NCBI GenBank assembly: GCA_016716835.1
Contig: JADJUW010000001.1
Coordinates: 1,632,001-1,696,000 of the forward strand
DNA length: 64,000 nucleotides
Source: Myxococcales bacterium
Lineage (GTDB): Bacteria > Myxococcota_A > Polyangia > Haliangiales > Haliangiaceae
Reading direction: 5' to 3'
Shown: piece after piece, positions 50,051 through 59,687 of the stretch
How positions within the stretch are numbered: the stretch's first letter is position 1
Layout: each line of letters opens with the position of its first letter
Position numbers and translations under genes: made by a program
Notes under the pieces: generated by a model
What the model was told of the DNA's origin: nothing
The model's input: the letters and a program-made list of their open reading frames with translations, nothing else
The model's database searches: none

Positions 50051-51079
50051 ATGGCCGCCACCGCACCCGCCTCAACGCGTGACCCCCTGCCCCGCCCGTC
50101 GCGAGACCTGACCGCCGCGAGCGCCAAGGCCGAGCAAGCCACCCTCACCGCCGCCATCGGCAAGCTCGAGCAGAGCATTGGCCTAGTGATTCGCGGCAAG
50201 GAGCGCCCCATCCGCCTTGCGGTGGCGGCGCTGCTCGCGCGTGGCCACTTGCTCATCGAAGACATTCCCGGCGTTGGCAAGACGACGCTGGGCCGCGCGC
50301 TGGCGCGCAGCGTCGGCGGCGCCTTTCGCCGTATTCAGTTCACCAGCGATTTGCTGCCATCCGACATCATCGGCGTCAACATCTACGACGCGGGCGACCG
50401 CAAGTTTGAGTTTAAGCGCGGGCCGCTGTTTGCCAACATCGTGCTCGCCGACGAGATCAATCGCACCACGCCGCGCACCCAGTCGGCCTTGCTCGAGGCG
50501 ATGAGCGAGGGCAAGGTCAGCGTCGACGACGAGACCTACGACCTCGCACAGCCCTTTATGGTGCTAGCGACGCAAAACCCCTCCGAGCAATTTGGCACCT
50601 ACCCGCTGCCGGAATCGCAGCTCGACCGCTTTTTGCTGCGCATCCAGCTCGGCTATCCCGATCGCGCGATTGAGCGCGAGGTGCTGCGCGAGCGCACCAA
50701 TGCCGATCCGGTGGCGCGCCTCGAGCCCGCCCTCGATTTGGCGACCGTGCTCAGCCTGCAAGACGCTGTTGAGGCCGTGGCGGTCGACGAGCGCATTCTC
50801 GATTATGCGATGAACGTGGTCGAGGAGACGCGCCGGCACCCATCGATCGCGGTGGGGGTGTCGACGCGTGGCGCGCTGGCGTGGTTTCGTGTCGCGCAAG
50901 CGCTAGCGCTCTGCGAAGGCCGAACGTACTGCGTGCCCGATGACTTCAAGCAGCTTGCCCAACCGGCGCTGGCCCACCGCATCAGCCTGCGCGGCATGTA
51001 CGATGGCGGCGGCACCCAGCGCGCCGAGTGTGCCCGCGCCATCGACGATATCCTGGCGCGCGTCGTCGTTCCGACCTGA
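50051..51079 (+). CDS. MoxR-family AAA+ ATPase
   Basis: 342 residues from ATG 50051; the frame runs further up but antisense/out of frame to the BI-1 gene. Walker A EDIPGVGKTTLGRAL (GVGKTT 74-79), Walker B FANIVLADEINRTTPRTQSA, sensor LATQNPSEQFGTYPLPESQL (arginine-finger region DRFLLRI). MoxR proteins are chaperone-like ATPases that act with DUF58 and transglutaminase-like proteins, encoded next in this operon. Confidence 0.93.
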   Translation: MAATAPASTRDPLPRPSRDLTAASAKAEQATLTAAIGKLEQSIGLVIRGKERPIRLAVAALLARGHLLIEDIPGVGKTTLGRALARSVGGAFRRIQFTSDLLPSDIIGVNIYDAGDRKFEFKRGPLFANIVLADEINRTTPRTQSALLEAMSEGKVSVDDETYDLAQPFMVLATQNPSEQFGTYPLPESQLDRFLLRIQLGYPDRAIEREVLRERTNADPVARLEPALDLATVLSLQDAVEAVAVDERILDYAMNVVEETRRHPSIAVGVSTRGALAWFRVAQALALCEGRTYCVPDDFKQLAQPALAHRISLRGMYDGGGTQRAECARAIDDILARVVVPT

Positions 51080-51096
51080 GGCCGTTAACCATCGCG

Positions 51097-52239
51097 ATGC
51101 TCGCTGCCGCTCCCTCCCTTGCCATGCCTGAGGCATCGCCTTCGCGGTGGCGCCGCTTGCAGGCATGGATCGCCAGCCCAACCGCGCTGCGCCAGCTGAC
51201 GTTTACGCGCGAAGGCAAATGGATCACGTTTTTGGCCATCGCCATCGGCATCGCGGCGATCAATACCGGCAACAACCTGCTCTACTTGCTGGTCGGCTGG
51301 CTGCTATCTTTTATTGTTGCCTCAGGCGTGCTGTCCGAATGGGCCTTGCGCGATGTTGAGATCGAGCGCCGCCTGCCAAGCATGGTGTTTGCCGGCGAGC
51401 CGGTCGTGATCGAGCTGACCGCGCATAATCGCCATGGCTCGCGCGCGGCCTATTCGCTGGAAGTCACCGACGTCGTTGATGGGGCGGCGCTCGACAAGCG
51501 CTGCTACGTGCTGCGCATCGCGGCGGCGGGGGCGCAGACGCTCACGTACAGCCACATTTTTACCCAGCGCGGCCTGCACCATATCAGCGGCGTGCGCCTT
51601 GCGACGCGCTTTCCGTTTGGTTTTTTTCACAAGACTCGCATCATCGCACTGCCTGAGCAGATCATGGTCTTGCCCGCGCGCGTGCAGGTGCGCGCGCTGC
51701 CGCCACGCCCCACCCGCCGCGGCGAGACCTCGGCATCAAAGATTGGGCGCGACGGCGAATTTTATGGCATCCGCGAGCAGCGCCTCGGCGATGACCGGCG
51801 GTCGATTCACTGGAGCTCGACGGCGAAGATGGGGCGCTACATGGTGCGCGAACGCGAGCAAGAGCAGGCCCACCAAACGTCGATCTATGTCGAGCATGGC
51901 GTGACCGACGAGGCGCGCGCGCTCGTCGCCAACCACTCGCCCAGCGGCCTGGCATGCCGGCTGGCTTATGAGCGTGCGATTAGCTATGCGGCGAGCCTCG
52001 CGGCGTTCTATCTCGACCGCGGGTATCTCGTCGAGGTGATTGGCCGCGGCCTGGCGGTTCCCCCAGGCGGGGGGCGCGCGCACACCGCGGCCGTGTTGCG
52101 AGCACTTGCGCTCGCCCCATTGGTCGACGCGGCGACGCCGTTTGCGGCGTCTAAATTGCCAAGCGGCGCGCGGGTCTTTGTGCGCCCCAAATTGGCCATC
52201 GGGGGTGCGCGGCCCGAAGCCATGGTGGTCGAGGTCTAA
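51097..52239 (+). CDS. DUF58-domain membrane protein
   Basis: 380 residues from ATG 51097. Two adjacent N-terminal membrane spans (about 45-88: ITFLAIAIGIAAINTGNNLL, YLLVGWLLSFIVASGVLSEW). Then a beta-sandwich and the DUF58 signature FYGIREQRLGDDRRSIHWSS, TAKMGRYMVREREQEQA (von Willebrand A-like). DUF58 proteins pair with MoxR ATPases. Stop overlaps the next gene's ATG (TAATG). Confidence 0.92.
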   Translation: MLAAAPSLAMPEASPSRWRRLQAWIASPTALRQLTFTREGKWITFLAIAIGIAAINTGNNLLYLLVGWLLSFIVASGVLSEWALRDVEIERRLPSMVFAGEPVVIELTAHNRHGSRAAYSLEVTDVVDGAALDKRCYVLRIAAAGAQTLTYSHIFTQRGLHHISGVRLATRFPFGFFHKTRIIALPEQIMVLPARVQVRALPPRPTRRGETSASKIGRDGEFYGIREQRLGDDRRSIHWSSTAKMGRYMVREREQEQAHQTSIYVEHGVTDEARALVANHSPSGLACRLAYERAISYAASLAAFYLDRGYLVEVIGRGLAVPPGGGRAHTAAVLRALALAPLVDAATPFAASKLPSGARVFVRPKLAIGGARPEAMVVEV

Positions 52240-54413
52240 TGCAGTTCGCGGCGGCCCATAAGCTCACCACCTATGTCATGCTTGGCGCGGCGTTTGTCGC
52301 GCTCATTGGCGGTGGCGCGGTCGATCCGCTCACCGCGGTGCTCGGCACCCTTGGCCTCATCGCGTCTTGGTGGATGGAGCCGCCTCGATTTGACCTGGCG
52401 CGCCACCAAACGGCGTGGACGGTAGCGTCCATGATCGCGCTGACGTATGCCCTACTGCTCGTCGTCGCCCGCGGCGATTTGCTCGGCGGCGGCACGATGC
52501 TGATCGTGTTCCTCGCGGTCGCCAAAGCCTGTCAGCGCCGCACCAATCGCGACTGGGGGCAGCTCGTCTTCCTCTCGGTGGCCATGCTCATCGCCGCCTC
52601 CGTGCTCAACACGGGCGTGTTATTTGCGGCGTGCTTCGCGGTGTTCGTTATCACCTCGACGTGGGCGTTTACGTTGCTGCATTTGCGACGCGACGTCGAA
52701 GAAAACATCCTGACCGGCCACGCGCAGCCAGCGGCGCGCCAGCTCGCCACCGAGCGCATCTTGTCGTCGCGTCGCCTCGTCGATCGCCGATTTTTTCTCA
52801 GCACCGGGCTGGTTTCGTTGGCGGTATTTGCCGCCACCGTGTTGCTGTTTTTGTCCATTCCGCGGGTTGGCGTCGGGTTTGCCGGCCGCCAGCAGCAATC
52901 CGTGAGCATGGTGGGGTTTTCGGACGGCGTGCAATTGGGCGGCCACGGCACGCTCAAGCGCGATCAAACCATCGTCATGCGCGTCAAGGTCGATGCGCCG
53001 TATCAGGGTCGCTCCGCGCCGTACTTGCGCTGGCGCGGGGCCGCGCTCGATCACTACAGCATGGGCCAGTGGACCCGCTCGCCGGTGGCGCCAAGCACCG
53101 ATGCCACGGCAACGAGCGCGGGCCCAGGCCGCCTGCGGCGCACGCTTGCCGCCTTTAGCGGCGTGCCGCGGAGCGACTTAGTGCGGCAGGAAATCTGGCT
53201 GGAACCGCTGGACACCAACGTGCTCTTTGGCGCCTCCATGCCTGTCGCCGTCGAATACCCGGTCCCCCCACCACGCGCCGGCAGGCGCTTTAGCGAACGC
53301 AACGATGAATTTCGCTTCGACCGCCGCGAGGCGTTCACCTACGTCGCCTATTCGCGCATCGAAGAGCCGTCGCGCGCGTCGCTCATTGCGCAAGGCCGCG
53401 TGCAGACCGCCTCGCCGCGCTTTGAGGCCTATCGGCAAATCCCGAGCGAAATCACCACCCGCACGCGCGACCTTGCGCGCACGATTGTCGGCGACGCGGC
53501 CACCGACTACGAGAAGGCGGAACGCCTGCGCGACTGGTTACGCGGCAATCTCAGCTATTCGCTCGAGCTTAAGGACCCCGGCGGCCTCGAGCCGATTGAT
53601 TATTTTTTATTCGAGCGCAAGGCGGGTCACTGCGAATACTTCGCCTCGGCGTTTGTAATTCTCGGCCGTGAGGTCGGGCTTTACACGCGCCAGGTCAACG
53701 GCTTTCTTGGCGGCGAATGGAACGAGTACGACAACTACATCGCCGTCCGCGCCGGCGATGCCCACTCATGGGCTGAGGTGTATTTGGGCGAGGCTGGATG
53801 GGTTACGTTCGACGCCACCGCGACCGGCGCCGCGGATCTGATGGGGCGTGGCGCCAGCGGCCCCTTGGACAAGCTGCGCCGGATGATGGACAGCCTGCGC
53901 TTTGCGTGGTCGCAATGGGTGATTGAATATAGCCTTGGGCGTCAAATGGGGCTCATTCGCAGCGTGGTCCGTGGCATCGCTGGCGCGCTCGCCGCCGTAA
54001 AATCGGCGATCAATGCCGCGCTTGGGTGGCTGGCTGCGCGCTGGTACCTTATCGTCTTGCCGCTGGGCCTCTTGGGCGCGGCGTGGGCGTTTTGGCGCTG
54101 GCGGAAGACACCGTCAGACTCGACGCCTATGCGACCGCTGGGGGAGATCGCTACGCTTTTTGCTCGCGTCGAACGCGCGCTGGCGTCGCATGGGCATGCG
54201 CGCTCACCCGCGACCACGCCCCGCGAATTCCTGGGTCAGGTGGGCGCGCGCGACCCGTCGTGGCATCCATTTACCGAGGCGGTGCTGATACCCTACTACG
54301 CCGCCCAGTGGGGCAGCCAGGCGGCCGCAGCGCAACCGGTTCGAGATGCCACCAGGCAGCTCGAAGCCGAATCGCTGCGGCGAATCGCCGAGGCAGCCGC
54401 GCGGCCAAAGTGA
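52239..54413 (+). CDS. TgpA-type transglutaminase-like membrane protein
   Basis: 724 residues. Five or six N-terminal membrane spans (DUF3488, about 1-205), a periplasmic domain, the transglutaminase core with catalytic Cys in KAGHCEYFASAFVILGREVG, His in GDAHSWAEVYLGEAGWVTFD, Asp in FDAT, then one span and a DUF4129-like cytosolic C-terminus. This is the arrangement of TgpA from Pseudomonas, a periplasmic transglutaminase whose substrate is still unclear. Third gene of the MoxR/DUF58 operon. Confidence 0.93.
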   Translation: MQFAAAHKLTTYVMLGAAFVALIGGGAVDPLTAVLGTLGLIASWWMEPPRFDLARHQTAWTVASMIALTYALLLVVARGDLLGGGTMLIVFLAVAKACQRRTNRDWGQLVFLSVAMLIAASVLNTGVLFAACFAVFVITSTWAFTLLHLRRDVEENILTGHAQPAARQLATERILSSRRLVDRRFFLSTGLVSLAVFAATVLLFLSIPRVGVGFAGRQQQSVSMVGFSDGVQLGGHGTLKRDQTIVMRVKVDAPYQGRSAPYLRWRGAALDHYSMGQWTRSPVAPSTDATATSAGPGRLRRTLAAFSGVPRSDLVRQEIWLEPLDTNVLFGASMPVAVEYPVPPPRAGRRFSERNDEFRFDRREAFTYVAYSRIEEPSRASLIAQGRVQTASPRFEAYRQIPSEITTRTRDLARTIVGDAATDYEKAERLRDWLRGNLSYSLELKDPGGLEPIDYFLFERKAGHCEYFASAFVILGREVGLYTRQVNGFLGGEWNEYDNYIAVRAGDAHSWAEVYLGEAGWVTFDATATGAADLMGRGASGPLDKLRRMMDSLRFAWSQWVIEYSLGRQMGLIRSVVRGIAGALAAVKSAINAALGWLAARWYLIVLPLGLLGAAWAFWRWRKTPSDSTPMRPLGEIATLFARVERALASHGHARSPATTPREFLGQVGARDPSWHPFTEAVLIPYYAAQWGSQAAAAQPVRDATRQLEAESLRRIAEAAARPK

Positions 54414-54563
54414 CAGCCCAAGCGTGGCGCTCTTGCCATTTTGGCGAGTCGGTGGGTTTCACCGCAACAAACCCAGCGTAAGTTGCGGCTCGCAAAAGCG
54501 GCATGCTACACCAGCAGCCATGCTGGGCTTGGCACGAGGCGTGCAATCCCTACGAGGCACGCC

Positions 54564-56708
54564 ATGACAACAGTTAAAATCTCGTCATTCATTGCCGCGC
54601 TGACCGTGCTTGCGACGAGCATCGCGACGGGCGACCCCTTGCCCAATGGCGGCGAGGTCGTCTTTGAGCAGATCTTGATTCGAGAGGGCGGCGGCGACCT
54701 TGAAATCCCTACCGATGACGACGCCACGGCGCGGTATTTTAACAAGGCGCACTGCGTCTGTGGCCAGAGCGACGCGGGCGAGGAAAAGACGTTTGGGATT
54801 GAGCTCAAGCTTGAGGGATCGACCAGCGACCTCAATCGCCCGGCGGAAATTTGGTACGGCAGCGAATGCGATAATAATGACCAACGCGCGACGACGTGTT
54901 CGCGCGACGACGACGCAGGCATCGCCGACATCGACACGCTCGCGCTTGAATCGGTAGTCAAAGAGCTCTCGCTGTTTCGCCTGATGGAGCCCACGGAAGC
55001 CACCTGCTCAGACGACGTGCAAAACAGCGGCATCTGGGTCCTGGTCGACAGCGACGCCGATGGATCGATCGACTATGCCTCGTCGGCCACCATCACCACC
55101 GATTCACAGCCCCCGCCCATCCCTACGTTGACGGCCGCGCAAGGCGCCGAGTCGGCGATCGAATTGTCGTGGACGGCGCCCACCGAGCGCTTCGAGGACA
55201 TCCATATCTATCAAGCATTGTGCGTAAAACCGGACGGCGATGCGGCGTTCGCTACGGCACCAGCGGCTGAGTTCACGACCGTCCGCAGCCTTTGCGAGCT
55301 CAATCTCAATGAGGTTGGGCTCACCGCGGTGACGCTGGGCGACGAGGAACCCGACCCGGTCCCGCCGCCGGTGGAGGCGCTGGCGCAACTCAAAGAAACC
55401 CACGTCTGCGGCACCGCGACCGCATCCGCGACCTCCATGCGCATTGAAAAACTGGAGAACGGCGTGGCTTACCAAGTCGCGCTGGTTGCGATCGACAAGG
55501 CAGGCAATGCCGCAGGCGTTTATGTCACCGATGCGGTGACGCCGGTGCCTGCGACGGATTTTTGGGAAGATTTGCATGATCGAGGCTCGGGCGTAGAAGG
55601 CGGCGTTTGCTTGATCGCGCAGGTCTATGGCGGGGATGGCGGTATTGCTAATGGTCTACGCGCCTTCCGTGATGAAACGCTTGCCAGCACGGCCTTGGGG
55701 CGCTGGCTCACCGCCCGGTACTACGCGGCCTTTGGCAAGGCTAGCTGGGCCAGCCAGCCAGCCGTACAGGTGCTGCTTGGCGTGGCGCTTTTGCCCTTGG
55801 TGGCCATGGCCCTGCTGTGGCACTGGCTGGGATGGTTGTGCGTCTTGCTAGCCGCGCTGCCATGGTTGGCGCGCAACTACCTAACCGCCGCGACGTGGCA
55901 GCGTCTTAAGGTTCGGCTGCTACGGCCTGCCGTGGCACTTGGCGTACTTATTCTCGCGCTGGCGGCAAGCCCTGCCTTTGCGCAGTCCAACAACGAGCCC
56001 TATTGGGCAAGCGACGAAGGCAGCGAGGATTACGACGATCCGAGCATCGATCCCGTCACGTGGCGCGTAGGGCTGAAGGTCGGGCCGTACGTCCCCGGCA
56101 TCGACGCCCAGCTGGGCGACGAGCCCGGACCCTACGAATCCATGTTTGGCACGGGCGGCGTGATGCCGGTGCTCGACGTCGAGCGCATAATCTTTCGGCG
56201 CGCCGGCCATGTAGCCATCGCCGGCAACATCGGTTTTTTTAGTACCACCGCCAATGCCTGGCGCCAGGGGTCATCACCAACAGATCCAGATCGGCCCAGG
56301 GCGAGCTCAGACTCAAATTCGTTTCGCCTCATGCCGATGTCGATCGGCGTCTCCTATCGCCTGACGCAACTGCACGAGCAGTGGAAGATTCCCTTGGTGC
56401 CCTATGCCCGCGGCGGCGTGGCCTACTACCTGTGGTGGATCAAGGCGCCAAACGGCGACGTTGCACGCATCGAAGGCGCCGACGACAAGGCGCTTGGGGC
56501 CAGCCTGGGCGTGGTCGGCGCGGTCGGCATCTCCCTACGGCTCGATTGGATCGACAAAGATGCGATGCAGTCGATGCGCGAATCGGGCACGCAGCATGCC
56601 GGCCTCTATGCCGAGATCCAAGGCGGCAAGGTCGATGGCTTTGGCAGCGAGAAAAAGCTGTCGGTCGGCGATACGACGTGGTTTGCCGGCGTCGACTTCG
56701 AATTTTAG
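54564..56708 (+). CDS. CFI-box-like surface protein fused to an outer-membrane beta-barrel
   Basis: 714 residues from ATG 54564 (GAGG upstream). Residues 1-22 are a signal peptide; 25-330 a Cys-containing extracellular region with a fibronectin-III-like segment (PPPIPTLTAAQGAESAIELS). Around 350-400 lies a motif like the CFI-box C-terminal sorting domain (CLIAQVYGG, LRAFRDETLASTALGRWL, TARYYAAFG), then hydrophobic spans. Instead of ending, the frame continues into LLRPAVALGVLILALAASPA FAQ, a second signal-like segment, and a 240-residue barrel ending in DFEF. Two proteins normally separate appear joined. No clean ATG start lies at the join. Confidence 0.7.
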   Translation: MTTVKISSFIAALTVLATSIATGDPLPNGGEVVFEQILIREGGGDLEIPTDDDATARYFNKAHCVCGQSDAGEEKTFGIELKLEGSTSDLNRPAEIWYGSECDNNDQRATTCSRDDDAGIADIDTLALESVVKELSLFRLMEPTEATCSDDVQNSGIWVLVDSDADGSIDYASSATITTDSQPPPIPTLTAAQGAESAIELSWTAPTERFEDIHIYQALCVKPDGDAAFATAPAAEFTTVRSLCELNLNEVGLTAVTLGDEEPDPVPPPVEALAQLKETHVCGTATASATSMRIEKLENGVAYQVALVAIDKAGNAAGVYVTDAVTPVPATDFWEDLHDRGSGVEGGVCLIAQVYGGDGGIANGLRAFRDETLASTALGRWLTARYYAAFGKASWASQPAVQVLLGVALLPLVAMALLWHWLGWLCVLLAALPWLARNYLTAATWQRLKVRLLRPAVALGVLILALAASPAFAQSNNEPYWASDEGSEDYDDPSIDPVTWRVGLKVGPYVPGIDAQLGDEPGPYESMFGTGGVMPVLDVERIIFRRAGHVAIAGNIGFFSTTANAWRQGSSPTDPDRPRASSDSNSFRLMPMSIGVSYRLTQLHEQWKIPLVPYARGGVAYYLWWIKAPNGDVARIEGADDKALGASLGVVGAVGISLRLDWIDKDAMQSMRESGTQHAGLYAEIQGGKVDGFGSEKKLSVGDTTWFAGVDFEF

Positions 56709-56727
56709 GCGGGCGACGCGTTCACCC

Positions 56728-57513
56728 ATGATCCGGCGCGTCAAGCTAGTTATCGAATACGACGGCAGCGCGCTCTGTGGCTGGCAGCGCCAACAAAACG
56801 GCCCAACCGTGCAGGGGCACTTGGAGCGCTGCCTGGGCGAGGTGGTCGGCCACGCCGTCACCGTGGTTGGCGCCTCGCGCACCGATGCCGGCGTGCATGC
56901 GCACGGCCAGGTCGCGGTGTGCGAGATCGACAACACGATCCCAGACCTCGGCCTGCGGCGTGCCACCAACGCGGCGCTGCCCCCGTCGATTGCGCTCGTC
57001 GAGGTTTCGCCGGCCGCCGACGACTGGCACCCGCGCTACTCAGCGACTGCCAAGCACTATCGCTACCAGGTGCTGACGCGCCATGATCGCAGCCCGTTTA
57101 GCCATGGCCGCATGTGGCATGTCGACCGGCCGATTGACCTTGGCGCCATCGCGCGCGCGCTGCCGGCCTTCGTCGGCACCCACGACTTCTCGGCGTTTCG
57201 CGCCATCGGCTGCGACGCGGCGACGCCGGTGCGCGAGATCTTTAGCGTCACGGCGGCGCAGGTCGACCCCAACCTCTTGCAGTTTGACATCCACGGCAAC
57301 GCGTTTTTGCGCAACATGGTGCGCATCGTCGTTGGCACGCTGGTCGATATTGGCCTGGGCCGCGCCGAACAGACCGACGTCGCCGCCATCATCGCCAGCA
57401 AGGACCGCACGCAGGCCGGCCAAACCGCGCCCCCCGATGGCCTATCGCTCATGCAGGTCTTCTACAGCGGCGCCAGGCCCTACGTCCCGCGCGAGCGCCG
57501 CGCGATCACCTAG
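56728..57513 (+). CDS. truA: tRNA pseudouridine(38-40) synthase
   Basis: 261 residues from ATG 56728. TruA signature: IEYDGSALCGWQRQQNGPTV, catalytic Asp in VVGASRTDAGVHAHGQVAV, KHYRYQVLTRHDRSPF, FVGTHDFSAFRAIG and QFDIHGNAFLRNMVRIVVGT. It forms pseudouridine at anticodon-arm positions 38-40. It lies 19 bp after the fusion gene and ends the conserved block before the accessory island. Confidence 0.96.
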   Translation: MIRRVKLVIEYDGSALCGWQRQQNGPTVQGHLERCLGEVVGHAVTVVGASRTDAGVHAHGQVAVCEIDNTIPDLGLRRATNAALPPSIALVEVSPAADDWHPRYSATAKHYRYQVLTRHDRSPFSHGRMWHVDRPIDLGAIARALPAFVGTHDFSAFRAIGCDAATPVREIFSVTAAQVDPNLLQFDIHGNAFLRNMVRIVVGTLVDIGLGRAEQTDVAAIIASKDRTQAGQTAPPDGLSLMQVFYSGARPYVPRERRAIT

Positions 57514-57636
57514 GTAGTCCGCGGCGCGCGACTACATGCTTCGTCTCATCGCTACGGCTGTTCGCTCTGCTCACGACGCCTTGCGCTCAGGGCGAAGCGC
57601 TTGTCTATTTATGGTGCCAACGTGCCTTCGCGAAAC

Positions 57637-57667
57637 GCTCTGATCCGAACATGTAGCGCACTGCTGC
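57637..57667 (+). repeat. Direct repeat, left copy of orphan-gene cassette
   Basis: GCTCTGATCCGAACATGTAG followed by CGCACTGCTGCT. A near-identical copy (one substitution, one 2-nt insertion) lies at 58216, about 580 bp away, bracketing the lower-GC gene. Confidence 0.65.
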
Positions 57668-57774
57668 TGTGATCTTCTGGCTGGGATGGCGCGGATGCGG
57701 TGGTTAAGCAGATCGTGACGGCTCGGTAGATGCAAGAGCTTGACCCGTTACAGAGACGCGCTTACGGTCGTTCA

Positions 57775-58215
57775 ATGCCCTACGACGTAGATGGATGGAT
57801 AGAGGTTACTTATCTCGATAGCCAAAAAGAAGCGATAACCGAAGAGCACGCATGGCTTACCGTCATTTCGCTCTCAGCCTTTAGTCTCAGCGGCGGAGGC
57901 TTTAGCGAGCGGCTATTTGGTCTAGCCAAACATTCGGCCGGAGGTTTGTTTGCCCGCCGCGGCGTTCCAGTCAATGCCACACCATTAACCATCAGCGACT
58001 TCAATGAGGGAGATGGAATAGAGGGAGCCAGACTAGACCCCACACATGCCTATTGGAACGAAGTAGAGGAAGCAATCTTAACTTCCACGCCATCTGTGTT
58101 TGACGATCCCGACGAGCGAGAATGGGCAACCTTCATTCTTGCCGTACGCGGTGTAATAAACTTGCTAGGGAAATCGCCTGACAAATGCCGCCTCATCATT
58201 TGGGGTAATTGGTAG
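57775..58215 (+). CDS. Orphan lower-GC gene, unknown function
   Basis: 146 residues from ATG 57775 (MPYDVDGWIEVTYLDSQ); an in-frame ATG at 57730 adds 15 residues. The protein is soluble, acidic, with aromatic strands (HAWLTVISLSAFSLSGGGF) and C-terminus LIIWGNW. No family is recognised; small acidic proteins like this are often immunity or phage-related. GC is visibly lower than for truA. It is flanked by a pair of 31-33-bp direct repeats, so it may move or duplicate as a unit. Confidence 0.5.
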   Translation: MPYDVDGWIEVTYLDSQKEAITEEHAWLTVISLSAFSLSGGGFSERLFGLAKHSAGGLFARRGVPVNATPLTISDFNEGDGIEGARLDPTHAYWNEVEEAILTSTPSVFDDPDEREWATFILAVRGVINLLGKSPDKCRLIIWGNW

Positions 58216-58248
58216 GCTCTGATCCGAACACGTAGCGCGCACTGCTGC
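58216..58248 (+). repeat. Direct repeat, right copy of orphan-gene cassette
   Basis: GCTCTGATCCGAACACGTAG followed by CGCGCACTGCTGC. It begins directly after the stop codon of the orphan gene and pairs with the copy at 57637. Confidence 0.65.
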
Positions 58249-58266
58249 GGCTATTTGCGGCCTTGG

Positions 58267-58347
58267 ACAGAACGCAGTGGGTGGCGGAGTCAAGATTACA
58301 AATGCCGGTGCACGCCTGCAGCGATGCCGAGGCGCATCCGTCTGGCT
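58267..58347 (-). repeat. Dispersed repeat, shortened inverted copy
   Basis: Reading on the minus strand it begins AGCCAGACGGATGCGCCTCG, continues GCATCGCTGCAGGCGTGCA and ends GCGTTCTGT, matching both ends of the copy at 38956. The middle part, with the CGGACAC hairpin, is missing. Confidence 0.65.
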
Positions 58348-58886
58348 CATGATCCATCACATCTTTTGGGGCCCAAGCGACCTGGCGCGCAATCATGCTG
58401 ATCTGTTAGCCGGCTCGCCGCCGCTGTCCTGCCTTAGATGTTGTCGATAGCCCGCCGGAGAGTTTGCCCCCGCAGACCTGGAGGCCGCGTACCGGTTTGT
58501 CAACAATGAGAAACCAGACGTATGCGCCTCAGCGTGCCCTCGAGGTGCCCAACGCTGAGCTCAAAATCCCTCATTCACGTGCGAGACTGGACGTGTAGGC
58601 GCCGGGCGCGGCAGTTCATAGCCAGCGCCCCGGCGCTCCATCGCAAAACCAGCGCAGCTGCGAAGATCGCGCCGGTCGCTATCGTTGCGACCACGTCGTA
58701 CAATGGAACATGGCTGCTAAGTGATAAAAAGCAGGTCGGACAATTGTGCTGCTGGGTCCCCTGCCCTGGCCAGGAGCTTAGTTGACGATTCCCCGGGCCG
58801 GGCGCTGATGGGGGGGCGTCAATTTATTTTACCCTTTTCGATTTCAGTTGCGTCAGTCGCGCAAATTGCATACTAATGCCTAATCA
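58348..58886. other. Intergenic stretch upstream of RAYT 2
   Basis: About 540 bp with no convincing gene. It contains the type-B REP palindrome at 58598-58636 and a G run near 58809-58816. The remainder shows no recognisable RNA or coding signal. Confidence 0.5.
58598..58636. repeat. REP palindrome type B, copy 3
   Basis: Arms GGCGCCGGGCGCGGC and GCCAGCGCCCCGGCGC are identical to the two copies next to RAYT 1, 47 kb away; only the 8-nt loop differs (AGTTCATA). It lies 250 bp upstream of the second RAYT start. Confidence 0.8.
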
Positions 58887-59687
58887 ATGGAGGGCGGCGC
58901 CAAATCTACTAGAAAACACAAGTCGCGCACTCAACTCGCGCTGGCCGTTGGCACGCCCCATCGCAAGGCCAAGGACGGCTCGCGCCGCGGCGGCAAGCGT
59001 TTAGGCGCCGGTCGCAAGCCCAAAGGCGACGTGGCGGGGGTATCGCACGCACTGCGCCCACTGCATAAGGCCGCGCATCCGCTGCACATTTCGATGAAGG
59101 CGCTGCAAGATGTGCCTAGCCTCCGACAGCCACGCCTGGTTCGCGTTATCACGCACGCCATGCGTCAAGTTCACGCTATGCAGCAGGGCGAAGCCAGCCG
59201 CGGCGCGTTTCGCATCACTGAATTTTCGATCCAAGACACGCATGTTCATTTGTTGGTAGAAGCGGCCGACAAGCACGCGATGTCCCGCGGCATGGCAAGC
59301 CTGGCAATTCGCATCGCGCTTGCCATCAAGCGGGTTCTGGGTCGCGACGAAAAGGTCTGGCGCGACCGCTACTACGCGCGTCGCCTCACTGTGCCCAAGG
59401 AAGTCCGCAACGCGCTCGTGTACGTATTGCTTAACAGCATTAAGCACAAGCCCGACCGCGTTGCTGCTGGACGCGGCCAAACGAGCACGCGGGTGCTAGT
59501 TGATGTGCGTTGCACCTCAGCGGCGTGGTTTAAAGGCTTCTCGCCGACATGTAAGGCAACACTTCGGGTGGCTGAAACGGCGCCGCGGCACGATCCTCCC
59601 GTCGCGCCGGCGGCGACCTGGCTTCTCACCACCGGATGGCGCCGGCACGGCCTCATTGATCCGCGGCGCGATGGGCCGCGCGGGTAG
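58887..59687 (+). mobile_element. REP-associated tyrosine transposase (RAYT), copy 2
   Basis: 266-residue Y1/HUH transposase. Basic N-terminus DGSRRGGKRLGAGRKPKGD, HUH motif DTHVHLLVEA (H119, H121) and presumed nucleophile Y179 in NALVYVLLN. The shared C-terminal block is TWLLTTGWRRHGL. It is homologous to, but clearly diverged from, the protein at 10657. It is bracketed by inverted copies of the dispersed repeat (58267 and 59827) and carries a REP palindrome upstream. Probably a domesticated RAYT rather than an autonomous IS. Confidence 0.85.

Noticed and set aside
57514..57540. Hairpin GTAGTC...GACTAC after truA as terminator
   Set aside because: Only six paired bases and no U-rich tail.
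57637..58248. Integron gene cassette
   Set aside because: The direct repeats lack the paired RYYYAAC/GTTRRRY core sites of attC, and no integrase is present.
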